Shown: positions 21,502 through 30,292, numbered from the stretch's first letter. The stretch: DNA of 64,000 bases from Deltaproteobacteria bacterium (GCA_021780755.1 JAJXYF010000026.1:1-64000); one strand, 5' to 3'. The notes: generated by a model from the sequence alone, not told the origin. Made by a program: numbers and translations.

Positions 21502-22389
21502 CTCGTCAGTGCTCTCGTGGCGGCGGTTGCTCTGATGGCGGTTCTCGCTGTGTCTCTTACGGTGCCGGCGTGGGCCGGTGATTCCGCCGGGGACGCCGCG
21601 TTGAAGGGCGTGTTGCAAAAACGGCTGCTCGTCACCGATATCAGAGATATTCAACTCGGACCGCCCAGCGCCGGCCCCTTCCCCGGCGTTTCGAGCCGCA
21701 CGGTGACGCTGGTGAATCCCGAGGCGCCCGGACAAAAGGCGGAGATCGAAATCTTCAGCGACGCCGCCGGCAAGAACATCATAATCGCGCAGCATTTCGC
21801 GGTGGTCGATAGCGCACATCCGTGGGAGCAGGCCGACGTGAAGTTGTTGCATCTCGACGATCATGCGACGCTCGGCCCGCCGACCGCGCCGGTCACGATC
21901 ATCGAATTTGGCGACTTCGAATGCCCCTACTGCGCGCGGGCCTTCAGTGAGATCGAGACGCTCGTCAACAATATCTATAAGGATCGCGTCCACCTGATCT
22001 GGAAGAACTTCCCGCTCAACGTCCATCCGTGGGCCGAGCAGGCGGCGGTCGCCGCCGAATGCGCGCGAGAGCAGAACCCTGCTACCTTCTGGGGATTCGC
22101 GCGCGACCTCTATCGAGACCAGACCGAAATCACGCCGCAGAACCTGCGCACGCATATCGACAGCTACATCTCGTCGCTCGGACTCGACCCGAAGGGCATG
22201 AACGCATGCATCCTGGGCAAGACGGCGGAAGACCGCGTGCAGCAGGACGTCAAGGACGCGCAGGCGATCCATCTGGGCTCGACGCCAACCTTCATTATCA
22301 ACGGAACGCCGGTGGTCGGCCTGCCGAGCAGCAAGATTTTCGATTTCGTGATTACGGCGAAACTGCAGGAGCATAGCGCGGCGAAGTAG
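21466..22389 (+). CDS. Secreted DsbA-family thiol-disulfide oxidoreductase
   Basis: A 307-aa exported thioredoxin-fold protein. After a basic N-terminus and a hydrophobic stretch the signal peptide probably ends at PAWA-GD. An N-terminal extension of about 100 residues (LVTDIRDIQLGPPSAGPFPG) precedes the DsbA domain. The active site is CPYC (Cys153, Cys156) in FGDFECPYCARAF, and the cis-proline loop is GSTPTFIING. PVTIIEFGDFECPYC places it with the DSBA/BdbD-like group that introduces or isomerises disulfides in the periplasm. The start at ATG 21466 is chosen because it gives a normal signal peptide; ATG 21424, in the upstream repeat copy, is nearly as good and neither has a strong ribosome-binding site. 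The IS element lies 224 bases upstream and may have replaced its promoter. Confidence 0.85.
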   Translation: MHPKYSRSSVRALVSALVAAVALMAVLAVSLTVPAWAGDSAGDAALKGVLQKRLLVTDIRDIQLGPPSAGPFPGVSSRTVTLVNPEAPGQKAEIEIFSDAAGKNIIIAQHFAVVDSAHPWEQADVKLLHLDDHATLGPPTAPVTIIEFGDFECPYCARAFSEIETLVNNIYKDRVHLIWKNFPLNVHPWAEQAAVAAECAREQNPATFWGFARDLYRDQTEITPQNLRTHIDSYISSLGLDPKGMNACILGKTAEDRVQQDVKDAQAIHLGSTPTFIINGTPVVGLPSSKIFDFVITAKLQEHSAAK

Positions 22390-22409
22390 CCGCGTGAGCG
22401 CCGGGTCCG

Positions 22410-22542
22410 CGACGTGCGCGTCGGCGGCAAGTCGCGGACGGAACGGCGACGTTGCGAATACGCAACGTCGCCGTTTGCGCTTCAATCGGCGTTGCCGGTT
22501 GAAGCGCGGAGCAGCGCTCGCGGCTTCGCCGTGAGCGCTGCT
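22410..22542. terminator. Cluster of consecutive perfect hairpins between convergent genes
   Basis: Four adjacent inverted repeats lie between the DsbA-like gene and the leftward YfgM-like gene: CGACG/CGTCG (22410-22423); a perfect 15-bp stem 22442-22456 with 22461-22475, four-base loop; GCGCTTCAA/TTGAAGCGC 22477-22485 with 22499-22507, plus an inner CGGC/GCCG; and AGCAGCGCTC/GAGCGCTGCT 22510-22519 with 22533-22542, extended by an inner 4-bp stem. No long T-run follows any of them. They could act together as a bidirectional terminator or as a REP-like structure. Confidence 0.5.
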
Positions 22543-22615
22543 GACAGGGCGCGGTCCGCCAACGGCCCGCTCGCAGAGCGCCGGCATGAGAGCCGCGCGG
22601 GTCGCGGTGCCGAGA

Positions 22616-23380
22616 TTAATGCGCGGAGGCGGCAGCCGGAGCGGCCGCGGTCGGCGCGGGAATCGGGACCTGCGGCGGCGGTTGCGTTGTCGCGGCGGGA
22701 CTCGCCTCGGTCGGCGAAGCGCCCAGCGCGGCGAGTGATTCCGTTACCTCTTCACGATCGGGAGAAAACGGATTGGCGGCGAGGAAGGTGCGATAGGCCG
22801 CGATCGCACCCGCATTGTCGCCGAGCCTGATCAGGGTCCGCGCCGCACCGAGTTCCGCCCTGCTCTTCTCCGGTCCGGGCGTCGCCACCGCCTGCACGTA
22901 AGCGTCGTGCGCCTTTTTGAAATCACCGAGGTTTTCGTAGGCGACGCCCAACTGGACCAGCGCCAGGTTCTTGAAGTAACGCTCATTGCTGTCGGCGACG
23001 TACGCTTCGAGTGCGTCGCGCGCCTGCGCCGGCTTGTTCTCGCTCATGTACGCGCTCGCGACATAGAGCCGCGCGAGGCTTGCAAGTCTGCCCGAGCCGC
23101 TTTGCGCCAGCGTGTCGAAGCCCGCTTCCGCGGTCTTATAGTCCTTCTTATTGAGCGCGGTGAGTGCGTCGTAAAATTGATTCGCGGCGACCTGATCGCG
23201 GTGTGCGCGATAGAACGCATAGGTGAAGATGACCGCCGCGACCGCGATTAGTGCTGCCGCACCGATGATCACCCGCAGCAGATTGTTGGCAAGATAATTC
23301 CCGATGCGATCGACCAACGTGACGAACTCATCGGGGGCCTTGAGGTCCTTGGGATTGATTTTGTAGTGCGAGGTTGCCAT
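22616..23380 (-). CDS. YfgM-like membrane-anchored TPR protein
   Basis: A 254-aa protein with a cytoplasmic N-terminus (KINPKDLKAPDEFVTLVDRI), one membrane helix (about residues 35-58, LLRVIIGAAALIAVAAVIFT), then a periplasmic TPR array (ALTALNKKDYKTAEAGFDTL, LVQLGVAYENLGDFKKAHDA, AARTLIRLGDNAGAIAAYRT) and an Ala/Pro-rich tail. This is the architecture of the YfgM/tetratricopeptide-repeat-like family that works near the Sec translocon as a chaperone partner in E. coli. That role is inferred from architecture only. Starts with ATG at 23380 and stands alone on the minus strand, followed by the hairpin cluster. Confidence 0.7.
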   Translation of the reverse strand: MATSHYKINPKDLKAPDEFVTLVDRIGNYLANNLLRVIIGAAALIAVAAVIFTYAFYRAHRDQVAANQFYDALTALNKKDYKTAEAGFDTLAQSGSGRLASLARLYVASAYMSENKPAQARDALEAYVADSNERYFKNLALVQLGVAYENLGDFKKAHDAYVQAVATPGPEKSRAELGAARTLIRLGDNAGAIAAYRTFLAANPFSPDREEVTESLAALGASPTEASPAATTQPPPQVPIPAPTAAAPAAASAH

Positions 23381-23487
23381 CGGAGGTGGTTACGCGCCCT
23401 GCCCTGCGGCGATCGCATGCGACCGTTGCGAGCGAGCGTGATTATCTGATGCGCGCCAGGTATTCACATCAAGTGCGCGCGAGGTGC

Positions 23488-24030
23488 TCACATTTTGTAC
23501 TTGAAATCCTCGGGGGACATCTTCTCGAGGATCTCGGACCATTTGTCGCGGGAAACGCTGGCGAGGTTTTTGTCGGAGATTTCGGCTTCGGCTGATTCGC
23601 TGGCGGCTTCGTGCAGTTCGCTCGAGACTTCAAGTACCGCCTTGGCAACATAGATCGGCGACTTGGTGCGCAGCGCGACCGAGATCGCGTCGGACGGACG
23701 CGAATCGATGTGCAACGCCCCACCCTCGCGCGTCTTCAGTTCGATGCGCGCGAAGTAGGTATTCTCCTTAAGCTCGGTGATCTCGACCGCCTCGACGGTC
23801 GCGCCGAGTTCGCCCAGCAGATTGCGGATGAGGTCGTGAGTCATCGGGCGCTGCGGCTTGATACCTTCGATTTCGGTCGCCATCGAGGCGGCCTCAAGCG
23901 GCCCGATCCAGATCGGGAGATTGAGTTTGTTGTCGGGATCCTTGAGCACCACGATGGGCATCTTGGTCGTGGGATCGAGCGTCAGGCCGCCGACCATCAT
24001 GAGAATGAAATCTTCCTTGGGCCCGGTCAT
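23488..24030 (-). CDS. Bifunctional nuclease (BFN/DUF151) domain protein
   Basis: A 180-aa protein. The BFN domain spans nearly the whole chain: MMVGGLTLDPTTKMPIVVLK, LPIWIGPLEAASMATEIEGI, RPMTHDLIRNLLGELGATVE and the family signature LHIDSRPSDAISVALRTKSP. The domain was first described as having DNase and RNase activity in plants; in bacteria the role is not settled. The ATG at 24030 follows GAAGAGA and begins right at the domain, so the longer frame up to 24345 is not used. It is downstream of the MoxR/VWA pair in the same orientation, with a 134-base gap. Confidence 0.87.
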   Translation of the reverse strand: MTGPKEDFILMMVGGLTLDPTTKMPIVVLKDPDNKLNLPIWIGPLEAASMATEIEGIKPQRPMTHDLIRNLLGELGATVEAVEITELKENTYFARIELKTREGGALHIDSRPSDAISVALRTKSPIYVAKAVLEVSSELHEAASESAEAEISDKNLASVSRDKWSEILEKMSPEDFKYKM

Positions 24031-24164
24031 ATATGGTCTCTTCGGCACTACGCGATGTAGGCCGCGCTGCTCAAAACGCTTTGGTCGCACACGTTTAAAT
24101 ATCTTGGACCAAACCGGCCTGACGGTCAACCTGAGGATCCGCGAGAGCCGCCCGTAAGCGCGCT

Positions 24165-25577
24165 TTAGCGCGGAACCAGCTGATCGATAACCCGGTAGAG
24201 CTGGTTGAGATTGCGGCACTCCTCCACCAGGTCGCAGTGAATTGCGTACCGTTCCATCTCGCTGTCGCCGAATCCCCACGTGTTGCGGCTTTCCGGGTTT
24301 AGCCAGATAACCCGTCTTGCGCGCTGGCGGATCTCGCGCAGACACCAGTCATGCGGCAAGTTGTAGTTGTTGCGCGCGTCACCCAGGATGATGACGGTGG
24401 TCCGCTTGTTGACGGCGCCGATATGGTCGGTAACGAAGTTGCGGAACGAGCGGCCAAAATCCGAGTGCGCGTACACATTGATGATATCACCCTTGAGCGC
24501 GACGTCGAGGGCTTCCTTGACGTCGTTGGTGCGAAAACTCTCGGTGACCTCGCCGACATCGGCGACGAAGACGAAGCTGCGCACGCGCGAGTAGAGGTCC
24601 TGCAGCGAATAGACGAATTGGAGCATGAAGCGCGACGCATTGCGGACCGAATCGGAAACGTCGCACATCACGAGGATTTGCGGCTTTTCGCGTTTGCGGC
24701 GCTCGAACTTCAGGTGGAACGGCACGCCGCCGTTGGTCATATTGGCGCGCAGCGTACGCTTGACGTCGAAGCGGCCCTTTTTCATCCGCTTGCGGCGGAC
24801 CGCGATGATGTTCTTGAGCCGCTGCGCCAGGCGCGTCACCGCCTCGCGCATCTTCTCGAGTTCCTCGTCGCTCAAGTAGTAGAAGCTTTTGTCGCCGAGC
24901 TGGTTCATCCGCTGCTCTTCGCGCGCCTTCATGTCGCGCTTTTCGCGCTCCTGGCGAACGTACTTGCGGATGATGTCTTCGAGCATCTTGAGCCGGCGAT
25001 CCAGATACTCCTCCATCTTGGCTTTCATGCCGGCGCCAAGGTCGAGTTTTTCGAGCTGCTCGCGCAGCTCCTTGATCTCCTGTTCGATCTTGTCGAAGCC
25101 CAGCGCCCGGGCGAGCGCGCGCGCGAAGTAATTCTCCTCGATGGTGCGCTGGATGCCCTGCATGCGGACGGCGCGCGCGGCCTCGCGCATCGCACGCTCG
25201 ATCTGCCCATTGTTGTTCTGGAGCAATTGCTTGGCGAGTTCGGAGAGTTCCTCGCCGTGATTCTTGAGCATCTCCTCCATCTGATCCAGGAAGTCCTGGA
25301 AATCCTGGTCCGACATCGAGAGCGCGTCCTGCACTTCCTTGCTGGCGCCCTTGATGATCTCGCCCAGGCCGGAGAAGTAGACGTCGAACAATTCCTCGAA
25401 GACCGGCAGTTCGCTCGCACGCTTGATCATGGTGGCGCGCAGCGCCGCGCGAAACAGTTCGCGCTCGCCGAGGCCGGTTACGTCGCTCGCGGCCACGGCG
25501 TCGAGGGTTTCCGCGAGCGAAACCCGGATCCCGTTCTGCCGCAGCAGATTGGCAAATTCGACCAGCTTATCTTCCAT
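24165..25577 (-). CDS. VWA domain protein, CoxE-like
   Basis: A 470-aa protein that pairs with the MoxR ATPase encoded just upstream. The N-terminal half is helical (NGIRVSLAETLDAVAAS, LREQLEKLDLGAG) and highly charged; the C-terminal half is a von Willebrand factor A domain with MIDAS residues Asp306, Ser308 and Ser310 in MCDVSDSVRN and further metal-site segments VFVADVGEVTES and VIILGDARNNYN. MoxR-VWA pairs act as chaperone-like systems for metal cofactor insertion or complex assembly (for example CoxD-CoxE in CO dehydrogenase). No target enzyme gene is nearby, so the client here is unknown. Confidence 0.85.
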   Translation of the reverse strand: MEDKLVEFANLLRQNGIRVSLAETLDAVAASDVTGLGERELFRAALRATMIKRASELPVFEELFDVYFSGLGEIIKGASKEVQDALSMSDQDFQDFLDQMEEMLKNHGEELSELAKQLLQNNNGQIERAMREAARAVRMQGIQRTIEENYFARALARALGFDKIEQEIKELREQLEKLDLGAGMKAKMEEYLDRRLKMLEDIIRKYVRQEREKRDMKAREEQRMNQLGDKSFYYLSDEELEKMREAVTRLAQRLKNIIAVRRKRMKKGRFDVKRTLRANMTNGGVPFHLKFERRKREKPQILVMCDVSDSVRNASRFMLQFVYSLQDLYSRVRSFVFVADVGEVTESFRTNDVKEALDVALKGDIINVYAHSDFGRSFRNFVTDHIGAVNKRTTVIILGDARNNYNLPHDWCLREIRQRARRVIWLNPESRNTWGFGDSEMERYAIHCDLVEECRNLNQLYRVIDQLVPR

Positions 25578-25625
25578 CGTATGACTCGCCCCGTGATGCC
25601 GCCCGCGCGCGGTGCGGCCGCGGTG

Positions 25626-26597
25626 CTAGTTGAGGAGATCCTTGTCGTCGCTGCTGCCCGTGGTTTCCGTGCCGGTGCGCCGCGTGCGCGCCTTGCGCAG
25701 GTACTCCTTGAGTTCTTCCTGCGCCTTGCGAACGTCGCCCTCGTACTTGACGATGGTGTCCAGCGTCTCGTCCACCAGCGCATTGTCGAGGCTTTGCACG
25801 TTCAACAGCGTGAGCGCCTTGACCCAGTCCAGCGTTTCGCTGATACCCGGGGTCTTCTTCAAATCGAGCTTGCGCAGCGACTGCACCACGTTGACAACTT
25901 CCTCGGCGAGCTTCTCCGCCGCGTCGGGCACCTTGAGCCGGATGATCGCCAACTCCTGCTCGCGATTCGGGAAGTCGATATAAAGATGCAGACAGCGCCG
26001 CTTGAGCGCGTCGGACATCTCGCGGGCGTTGTTGGAGGTCAGGATCACCAGCGGGATTTTCTTGGCCTTGAAGGTCCCGATCTCCGGCACCGTCACCTGG
26101 AAATCCGAAAGCAACTCGAGCAGGAACGCCTCGAACTCGGCATCGGCCTTGTCGATTTCGTCGATCAACAGCACGACCTGCTCTTCGGAGGTAATCGCCT
26201 TCATGAGCGGACGCGGCAGGATGAAACGTTCCGAGAAGAACACCTCGTCCTCACTGGCGATCCGATCGACGGCCTCGGCGAGTCCGGTCGTGCCGACCAG
26301 AACCTCGGTGACCTTGTCCTTGAGGATCTGGGTGTAGAGCAGTTGCTTGGCGTACTCCCATTCGTAGAGCGCCTTGCCCTCGTCGAGTCCTTCGTAGCAT
26401 TGCAGGCGGATCAGTTCTTCCTTGAGCGAGGCGGCGAGAACCTTGGCGAGGTCGGTCTTGCCGACGCCCGCGGGGCCTTCGACCAGCACCGGCTTCTGGA
26501 GGGCGCTCGCCAGGTAAATCACCGTCGCGATGCGGCGGCTGGCGATATAGTCATGCTTGGCGAAGCGCTCGATTACCTCTTCAATCGATGAAAACAT
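25626..26597 (-). CDS. MoxR-family AAA+ ATPase
   Basis: A 323-aa AAA+ protein with Walker A GPAGVGKT (41-48), Walker B VVLLIDEIDKAD, and sensor 1 (VILTSNNARE) followed by the arginine-finger region RRCLHLYIDFP. A C-terminal lid domain follows, ending in a basic, Thr-rich tail. MoxR ATPases work with VWA partners to load metals or mature enzymes; the partner is encoded 48 bases downstream. The ATG at 26597 is clear. In contrast to most of the window the two proteins are well separated from any oxidoreductase operon, so the client cannot be guessed from context, although an FAD-dependent oxidoreductase gene ends 94 bases upstream. Confidence 0.9.
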   Translation of the reverse strand: MFSSIEEVIERFAKHDYIASRRIATVIYLASALQKPVLVEGPAGVGKTDLAKVLAASLKEELIRLQCYEGLDEGKALYEWEYAKQLLYTQILKDKVTEVLVGTTGLAEAVDRIASEDEVFFSERFILPRPLMKAITSEEQVVLLIDEIDKADAEFEAFLLELLSDFQVTVPEIGTFKAKKIPLVILTSNNAREMSDALKRRCLHLYIDFPNREQELAIIRLKVPDAAEKLAEEVVNVVQSLRKLDLKKTPGISETLDWVKALTLLNVQSLDNALVDETLDTIVKYEGDVRKAQEELKEYLRKARTRRTGTETTGSSDDKDLLN

Positions 26598-26690
26598 TCA
26601 TCCTCCTCGGTGGCTGCGGCTGGCCGGGCCGTGCCGCGCAATCATAGTTCATTATCATGACAATCGGCGAGTGCAAACCCGGATCGGCGT

Positions 26691-27920
26691 TCAGATGTGT
26701 AATTCCTCGAGCACCGGTTGATTGCGTTCGAAGCGTTCGCGGCAGAGTGCGCTGGCGTCGAATTTCAGATAACGCCCGTCGGCGATCAATTCGGCCAGCG
26801 CCTGCCCGGCACCGTAGGATTGCATCACGCCACGACCGCTGAAGGAATGCGCCTCGTAAACCCGCGGCGCGGCGCGCCCGACGATCGCGCTGCGATCGGG
26901 GCTGACCTCGTAGAGCCCGGCCCATCCGCCGGCGTGGCGCATGCGTTCGCAACAGCTCATCCGCGCGTACATCCGGGGCCATATTTCATCCATAAAGAAA
27001 GGCTCGCCGTCGTAGTTGAAATCGCGGCCGGGCGGTGTGTCGGGCGGTGAGTAGCCGGCCAGGATATGCGCGCCCTCATTGTGGAAATAGACCCCGGAGG
27101 TATCGACGATCATGCCGTAGGCGGCAAAATTCGTCACCCGATTGTCAACGAGGCAAATTTGCCGGCGAATCGGATCGCTGTAACTCTTCAAGCCGAAAAT
27201 CCTGAGCACCTTGTCCGACCATGCGCCGGTGGTGATTGCGACCGCGTTGGCGCGCAGTTCAAATGGCGCCCCTGCATGCGCCGTATCCGCATCGTCGCCG
27301 GTCATCAGGCGCACCAGGTCGTCATCGGTAAGCGGCGCAGGAGCCTGCGAGCAATGGAGGCGGACCTCGTCCGCATCCACCGTGGCGGCGTTGACGTAAA
27401 TGCGATCGAGGAACGTCGCGCCGCCTGCCGTTGCACGCACGCGGTAATGTTGCTTCAGGAGATTCGGATTGATCAGCCCGTCGGCGGGCGAGAAAGTCGC
27501 CCCGGCAAGACCCTCGAGGCGATCGATCTCGGGCACGCGCCGACGCACCTCGGCGGGCGTCAACGCCTCGATCGGATGGCCGAGCGTGCGCTGCAAGTCG
27601 AGATGCTCGCAAGCCTTCGGCCAGGTCTCCTCGTCGTAGAGCCAGAGATAGCCCTTTTGGCGGAAGCCGACCTGGTCGCGGATAGTCTCGTAATAGCGTA
27701 TCGACTCGCAGCAGAGCGTGATGTTAACCGGCTGCCACCAGGTCGCGCGCACGCCGCCGGCATTCTTTTCGCTAGAACTAAGGCGCCCGCTCAAATCGAT
27801 ATCGAGCACCGCGGTCCGCACGCCGCGCTCCGCGAGCGCCATCGCCACGGAACTGCCGATGATGCCCGCACCGATCACCAGAACCTCATAACACTCATCG
27901 AATCGAGCTTGCGCCGCCAC
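26691..27920 (-). CDS. FAD-dependent oxidoreductase (D-amino-acid/sarcosine oxidase family)
   Basis: A 409-aa DAO-type flavoprotein that oxidises C-N bonds of amino acids or N-methyl amines. The FAD-binding Rossmann motif VIGAGIIGSSVAMALAERG is at the N-terminus, followed by the LSSSEKNAGGVRATWW region near the isoalloxazine, and the C-terminal GWAGLYEVSPDRSAIVGR and SFSGRGVMQSYGAGQALAEL segments typical of the sarcosine oxidase beta/glycine oxidase group. The start GTG 27920 places the Rossmann motif about 12 residues in; the open frame extends upstream to 28154 but overlaps the divergent NRDE gene and is rejected. Substrate unknown. Confidence 0.85.
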   Translation of the reverse strand: MAAQARFDECYEVLVIGAGIIGSSVAMALAERGVRTAVLDIDLSGRLSSSEKNAGGVRATWWQPVNITLCCESIRYYETIRDQVGFRQKGYLWLYDEETWPKACEHLDLQRTLGHPIEALTPAEVRRRVPEIDRLEGLAGATFSPADGLINPNLLKQHYRVRATAGGATFLDRIYVNAATVDADEVRLHCSQAPAPLTDDDLVRLMTGDDADTAHAGAPFELRANAVAITTGAWSDKVLRIFGLKSYSDPIRRQICLVDNRVTNFAAYGMIVDTSGVYFHNEGAHILAGYSPPDTPPGRDFNYDGEPFFMDEIWPRMYARMSCCERMRHAGGWAGLYEVSPDRSAIVGRAAPRVYEAHSFSGRGVMQSYGAGQALAELIADGRYLKFDASALCRERFERNQPVLEELHI

Positions 27921-27994
27921 GCTTCGATCGTAGCAAATGCGTTCGCTCCGCGCCCCTTGTGCTGACCGCGCCCAATTTGCGACTTTGGAACGCC

Positions 27995-28753
27995 ATGTGC
28001 ACGCTCGCAATCTACTTCCGCGTCTTTGGCGACTACCCGGTCGTGGTGGCCGCGAATCGTGACGAGTATCTCGACCGCGCGGCGTTGCCGCCGACCACGC
28101 TGGGCGAACGGCCGCGGATCGTCGGCGGCAAGGACTTGCGCGCGCAGGGAACATGGCTCGGAATCAACGAGCACGGACTGGTCGCGGGCCTGCTCAATCG
28201 GCGCCTCGCGGATAGCGGACCGAACGACGCCAACCTGCGATCGCGCGGATTGCTCTGCCTCGACGCCCTGCAACATGCAAGCGCCGACGATGCGGCGCGT
28301 TATCTGGCGCGTCAGCGCGCACGCGACTACAACGCCTTCAATCTGTTGCTGGCGTCGCGGGAAGCGGCGTTCGTCGCTTACAATCGCGGCGGTGAAATCG
28401 AAATCGTGAAGTTGACGCCGGGAATGCATCTGTTGACCAATGCTGACGTTAACGATTTCGAGTGTCCGCGGATCAGCCGCTCGTACGGGCGCTTCGCCGA
28501 ACTCGGACAGCGCGAGGATTTCGCCCGCGATCCGGTCGCGCGGCGCGCGGAATTGGCGGAACTGCTGGCGGACCATTCGACGCAACTGGACGCGCGCACC
28601 GGCCGGCCGAACTCGCTGTGCCTGCATCTGGGCGAGTACGGTACGCGATCGTCGAGCCTGATCTTCATGCGGCGCGACTCGACCGCAGTCGAGCATTTCT
28701 TCGCGGCGGGACCGCCCTGCACCACCGCCTACGCACCCGCCGCAACTCCGTAG
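27995..28753 (+). CDS. NRDE/TANGO2-family protein
   Basis: A 252-aa protein beginning MCTLAIYFRVFGDYPVVVAA and ANRDE, the hallmark of the NRDE (TANGO2) family, an Ntn-hydrolase-like fold whose second residue Cys could be exposed after Met removal. Further signatures are GGTWLGIN-like AQGTWLGINEHGLVAGLLNR and GRPNSLCLHLGEYGTRSSS. The human member has been linked to heme or lipid metabolism, but the bacterial role is not settled. Start ATG 27995 is chosen since Cys2 must follow the initiator; a longer frame from 27959 is dismissed. It is divergent from the FAD oxidoreductase (74 bases between starts). Confidence 0.85.
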   Translation: MCTLAIYFRVFGDYPVVVAANRDEYLDRAALPPTTLGERPRIVGGKDLRAQGTWLGINEHGLVAGLLNRRLADSGPNDANLRSRGLLCLDALQHASADDAARYLARQRARDYNAFNLLLASREAAFVAYNRGGEIEIVKLTPGMHLLTNADVNDFECPRISRSYGRFAELGQREDFARDPVARRAELAELLADHSTQLDARTGRPNSLCLHLGEYGTRSSSLIFMRRDSTAVEHFFAAGPPCTTAYAPAATP

Positions 28754-28769
28754 TCATCTCCAACACCTC

Positions 28770-28796
28770 CACCCCTTCCTTTTTCGCGAAGGGGTG
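28770..28796. terminator. Hairpin between convergent genes, possible bidirectional terminator
   Basis: CACCCCTTC (28770-28778) pairs perfectly with GAAGGGGTG (28788-28796) around a 9-base loop that contains five T residues. It sits between the NRDE stop and the queC stop. There is no clear U-tract after the stem on either strand, so the call rests on stem strength and position. Confidence 0.4.
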
Positions 28797-28803
28797 TCAG
28801 AGG

Positions 28804-29547
28804 TTATGCGCGGTGGAGGAGGTTCGGCTTCCTGGGCTTGCGCGCATAATGCGTCGGATCGAGAACACCCGCGTCGAGAAATCCCTCGACCCGCTCGGCG
28901 CATTTGGTACAGGCTCCGCAGTGCACGATGCCCGCCGGCCGGGCACACGAGACCGTCAATTCGAGCGGCATCCCGGCGCCCGCGCGCACCACGTCGGCCT
29001 TGGTCTGGCCCGCGAACGGGGTGCGAATCGCGAGCTTGATCCCAACGCCCAGCTCAACCGCGCGGGCGAAGGCGCGGAAGAATTCGGGTCGCGCGTCGGG
29101 AAACGGATTGCTTTCGAGCGGAGCCATCGCGATTTCGCCGATCTGATTACGCGCGCTGAAGATCGCGGCCTTGGTCAGCAGCGTGAAGTTGCGTCCGAGG
29201 ATGTAATTCGACGAGAGCGACGCGTTGTAGCCGGGCACGTTGCGGCCGGTCATGCTCCAATGGTCGCCGGAAACATCACCCATCGGCAGACTCAACGCGG
29301 TGACTGGTTCGACGTTGGGCAGCTTGAGCGCGCGGATGAAGCGCCGCAGCGTGGCCAACTCGTCGCGCTCCCAGCTCAGCCCGGCGCGAATATAGACCGG
29401 AAACACGTGACGGCCTGAGCGCGCGATTACGCCGAGCATCACGGAGCTGTCGAGACCGCCACTGGCCAGGATGGTGATCCGGCCGGCGACCGGAGTGATT
29501 TGATATCCATCGGGTACGTTAGCGGTGGGTTTTGATATGCGTGCCAA
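28804..29547 (-). CDS. queC: 7-cyano-7-deazaguanine synthase QueC-like
   Basis: QueC converts 7-carboxy-7-deazaguanine to preQ0 with ATP and ammonia, on the path to queuosine or 7-deazaguanine DNA modification. The 247-aa product has the PP-loop SGGLDSS (29-35) and a zinc site of four Cys in SCARPAGIVHCGACTKCAER, the expected QueC pattern (C-x8-C-x2-C-x2-C). The middle differs from housekeeping QueC in length, and the queD, queE and folE partners are not in the window, so a related thiolase-like or amidoligase-type PP-loop enzyme cannot be excluded. It follows the SDR gene by 10 bases in what looks like one operon with receiver-LpxC. Confidence 0.75.
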   Translation of the reverse strand: MARISKPTANVPDGYQITPVAGRITILASGGLDSSVMLGVIARSGRHVFPVYIRAGLSWERDELATLRRFIRALKLPNVEPVTALSLPMGDVSGDHWSMTGRNVPGYNASLSSNYILGRNFTLLTKAAIFSARNQIGEIAMAPLESNPFPDARPEFFRAFARAVELGVGIKLAIRTPFAGQTKADVVRAGAGMPLELTVSCARPAGIVHCGACTKCAERVEGFLDAGVLDPTHYARKPRKPNLLHRA

Positions 29548-29557
29548 ATTAATCCAC

Positions 29558-30292
29558 TCAATTCAGGATGCGGCCGCCGTCGAGCATGAGCGTCGAGCCG
29601 GTCGCGAAATCAGTTCCCTCGCAGAGAAATATCACCGCGCGCGCGACGTCGGCGGGTGAGCCGAGGCGTTTGGTGAGCGTTGCCTTGCGCAGGCGTTCGA
29701 GTTCGGCGGCGTCGTAATCATCGGGCGGCATCACGGGGCCGAGCGCGATACAGTTCACCTGGACTTCGGGCGCCAGCGCCCGGGCGAGCGCGCGCGTGAG
29801 GCCGATTAGTCCCGCCTTCGAGACCGAGTAAGGAATGTAATTCAGGTAGGGACGGATGCCGGCCCAGTCGCCGAGATTGATGATTTTGCCGGCGCCGTTG
29901 CGACGCATCGCGAGGCCCGCGATTTTCGAGAGAAAGAACGGCGCCTTCAGGTTGGTGTCGAGGTTTATGTCCCAATCGCGCTCGGAAATGTCGGTCAACG
30001 GTTTGCGGACGAAGACCGACGCCGAGTTGATCAGCACGTCGATCCTTCCGAAGGCCGCGATCACTTCGGCGACGAGCCGCTCGATTTCGCTGATCTGTTC
30101 GAGGTCAGCGGCAAAGGACCGCGCCCGGCCGCCCGTGCCGACGATTTGCGCGACCGTCGCGCCGGCTTCGGCCTGCGAGTTGCGATAGTGGATAGCGAGT
30201 ACGGCGCCGCGCTCCGCCAGCGCGATCGCCACCGCCCGTCCGAGGCGCCGACCGGCGCCGGTAACGAGCGCGACTTTTCCGTTGAGGTCCAT
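29558..30292 (-). CDS. Short-chain dehydrogenase, pteridine-reductase-like
   Basis: A 244-aa SDR. The cofactor motif TGAGRRLGRAVAIAL is of the T-G-x3-R-x-G type, which favours NADPH. The usual catalytic serine is replaced: the segment reads NLGDWAGIRPYLNYIPYSVS, with Asp where classical SDRs have Ser, while the YxxxK motif (YSVSK) is intact. That Asp-Tyr-Lys arrangement is seen in PTR1/FolM-type dihydropterin reductases, so a pterin or related substrate is plausible, also in view of the deazaguanine gene beside it. A FabG-type ketoreductase is the alternative. ATG 30292 begins the domain; the longer frame to 30421 overlaps the next gene. Confidence 0.8.
   Translation of the reverse strand: MDLNGKVALVTGAGRRLGRAVAIALAERGAVLAIHYRNSQAEAGATVAQIVGTGGRARSFAADLEQISEIERLVAEVIAAFGRIDVLINSASVFVRKPLTDISERDWDINLDTNLKAPFFLSKIAGLAMRRNGAGKIINLGDWAGIRPYLNYIPYSVSKAGLIGLTRALARALAPEVQVNCIALGPVMPPDDYDAAELERLRKATLTKRLGSPADVARAVIFLCEGTDFATGSTLMLDGGRILN

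Noticed and set aside
24351..26591. A 746-codon open frame on the plus strand across the VWA and MoxR genes
   Set aside because: It is antisense to two well-supported genes with intact motifs; its translation is low-complexity and matches nothing. Long antisense frames are common in GC-rich DNA.
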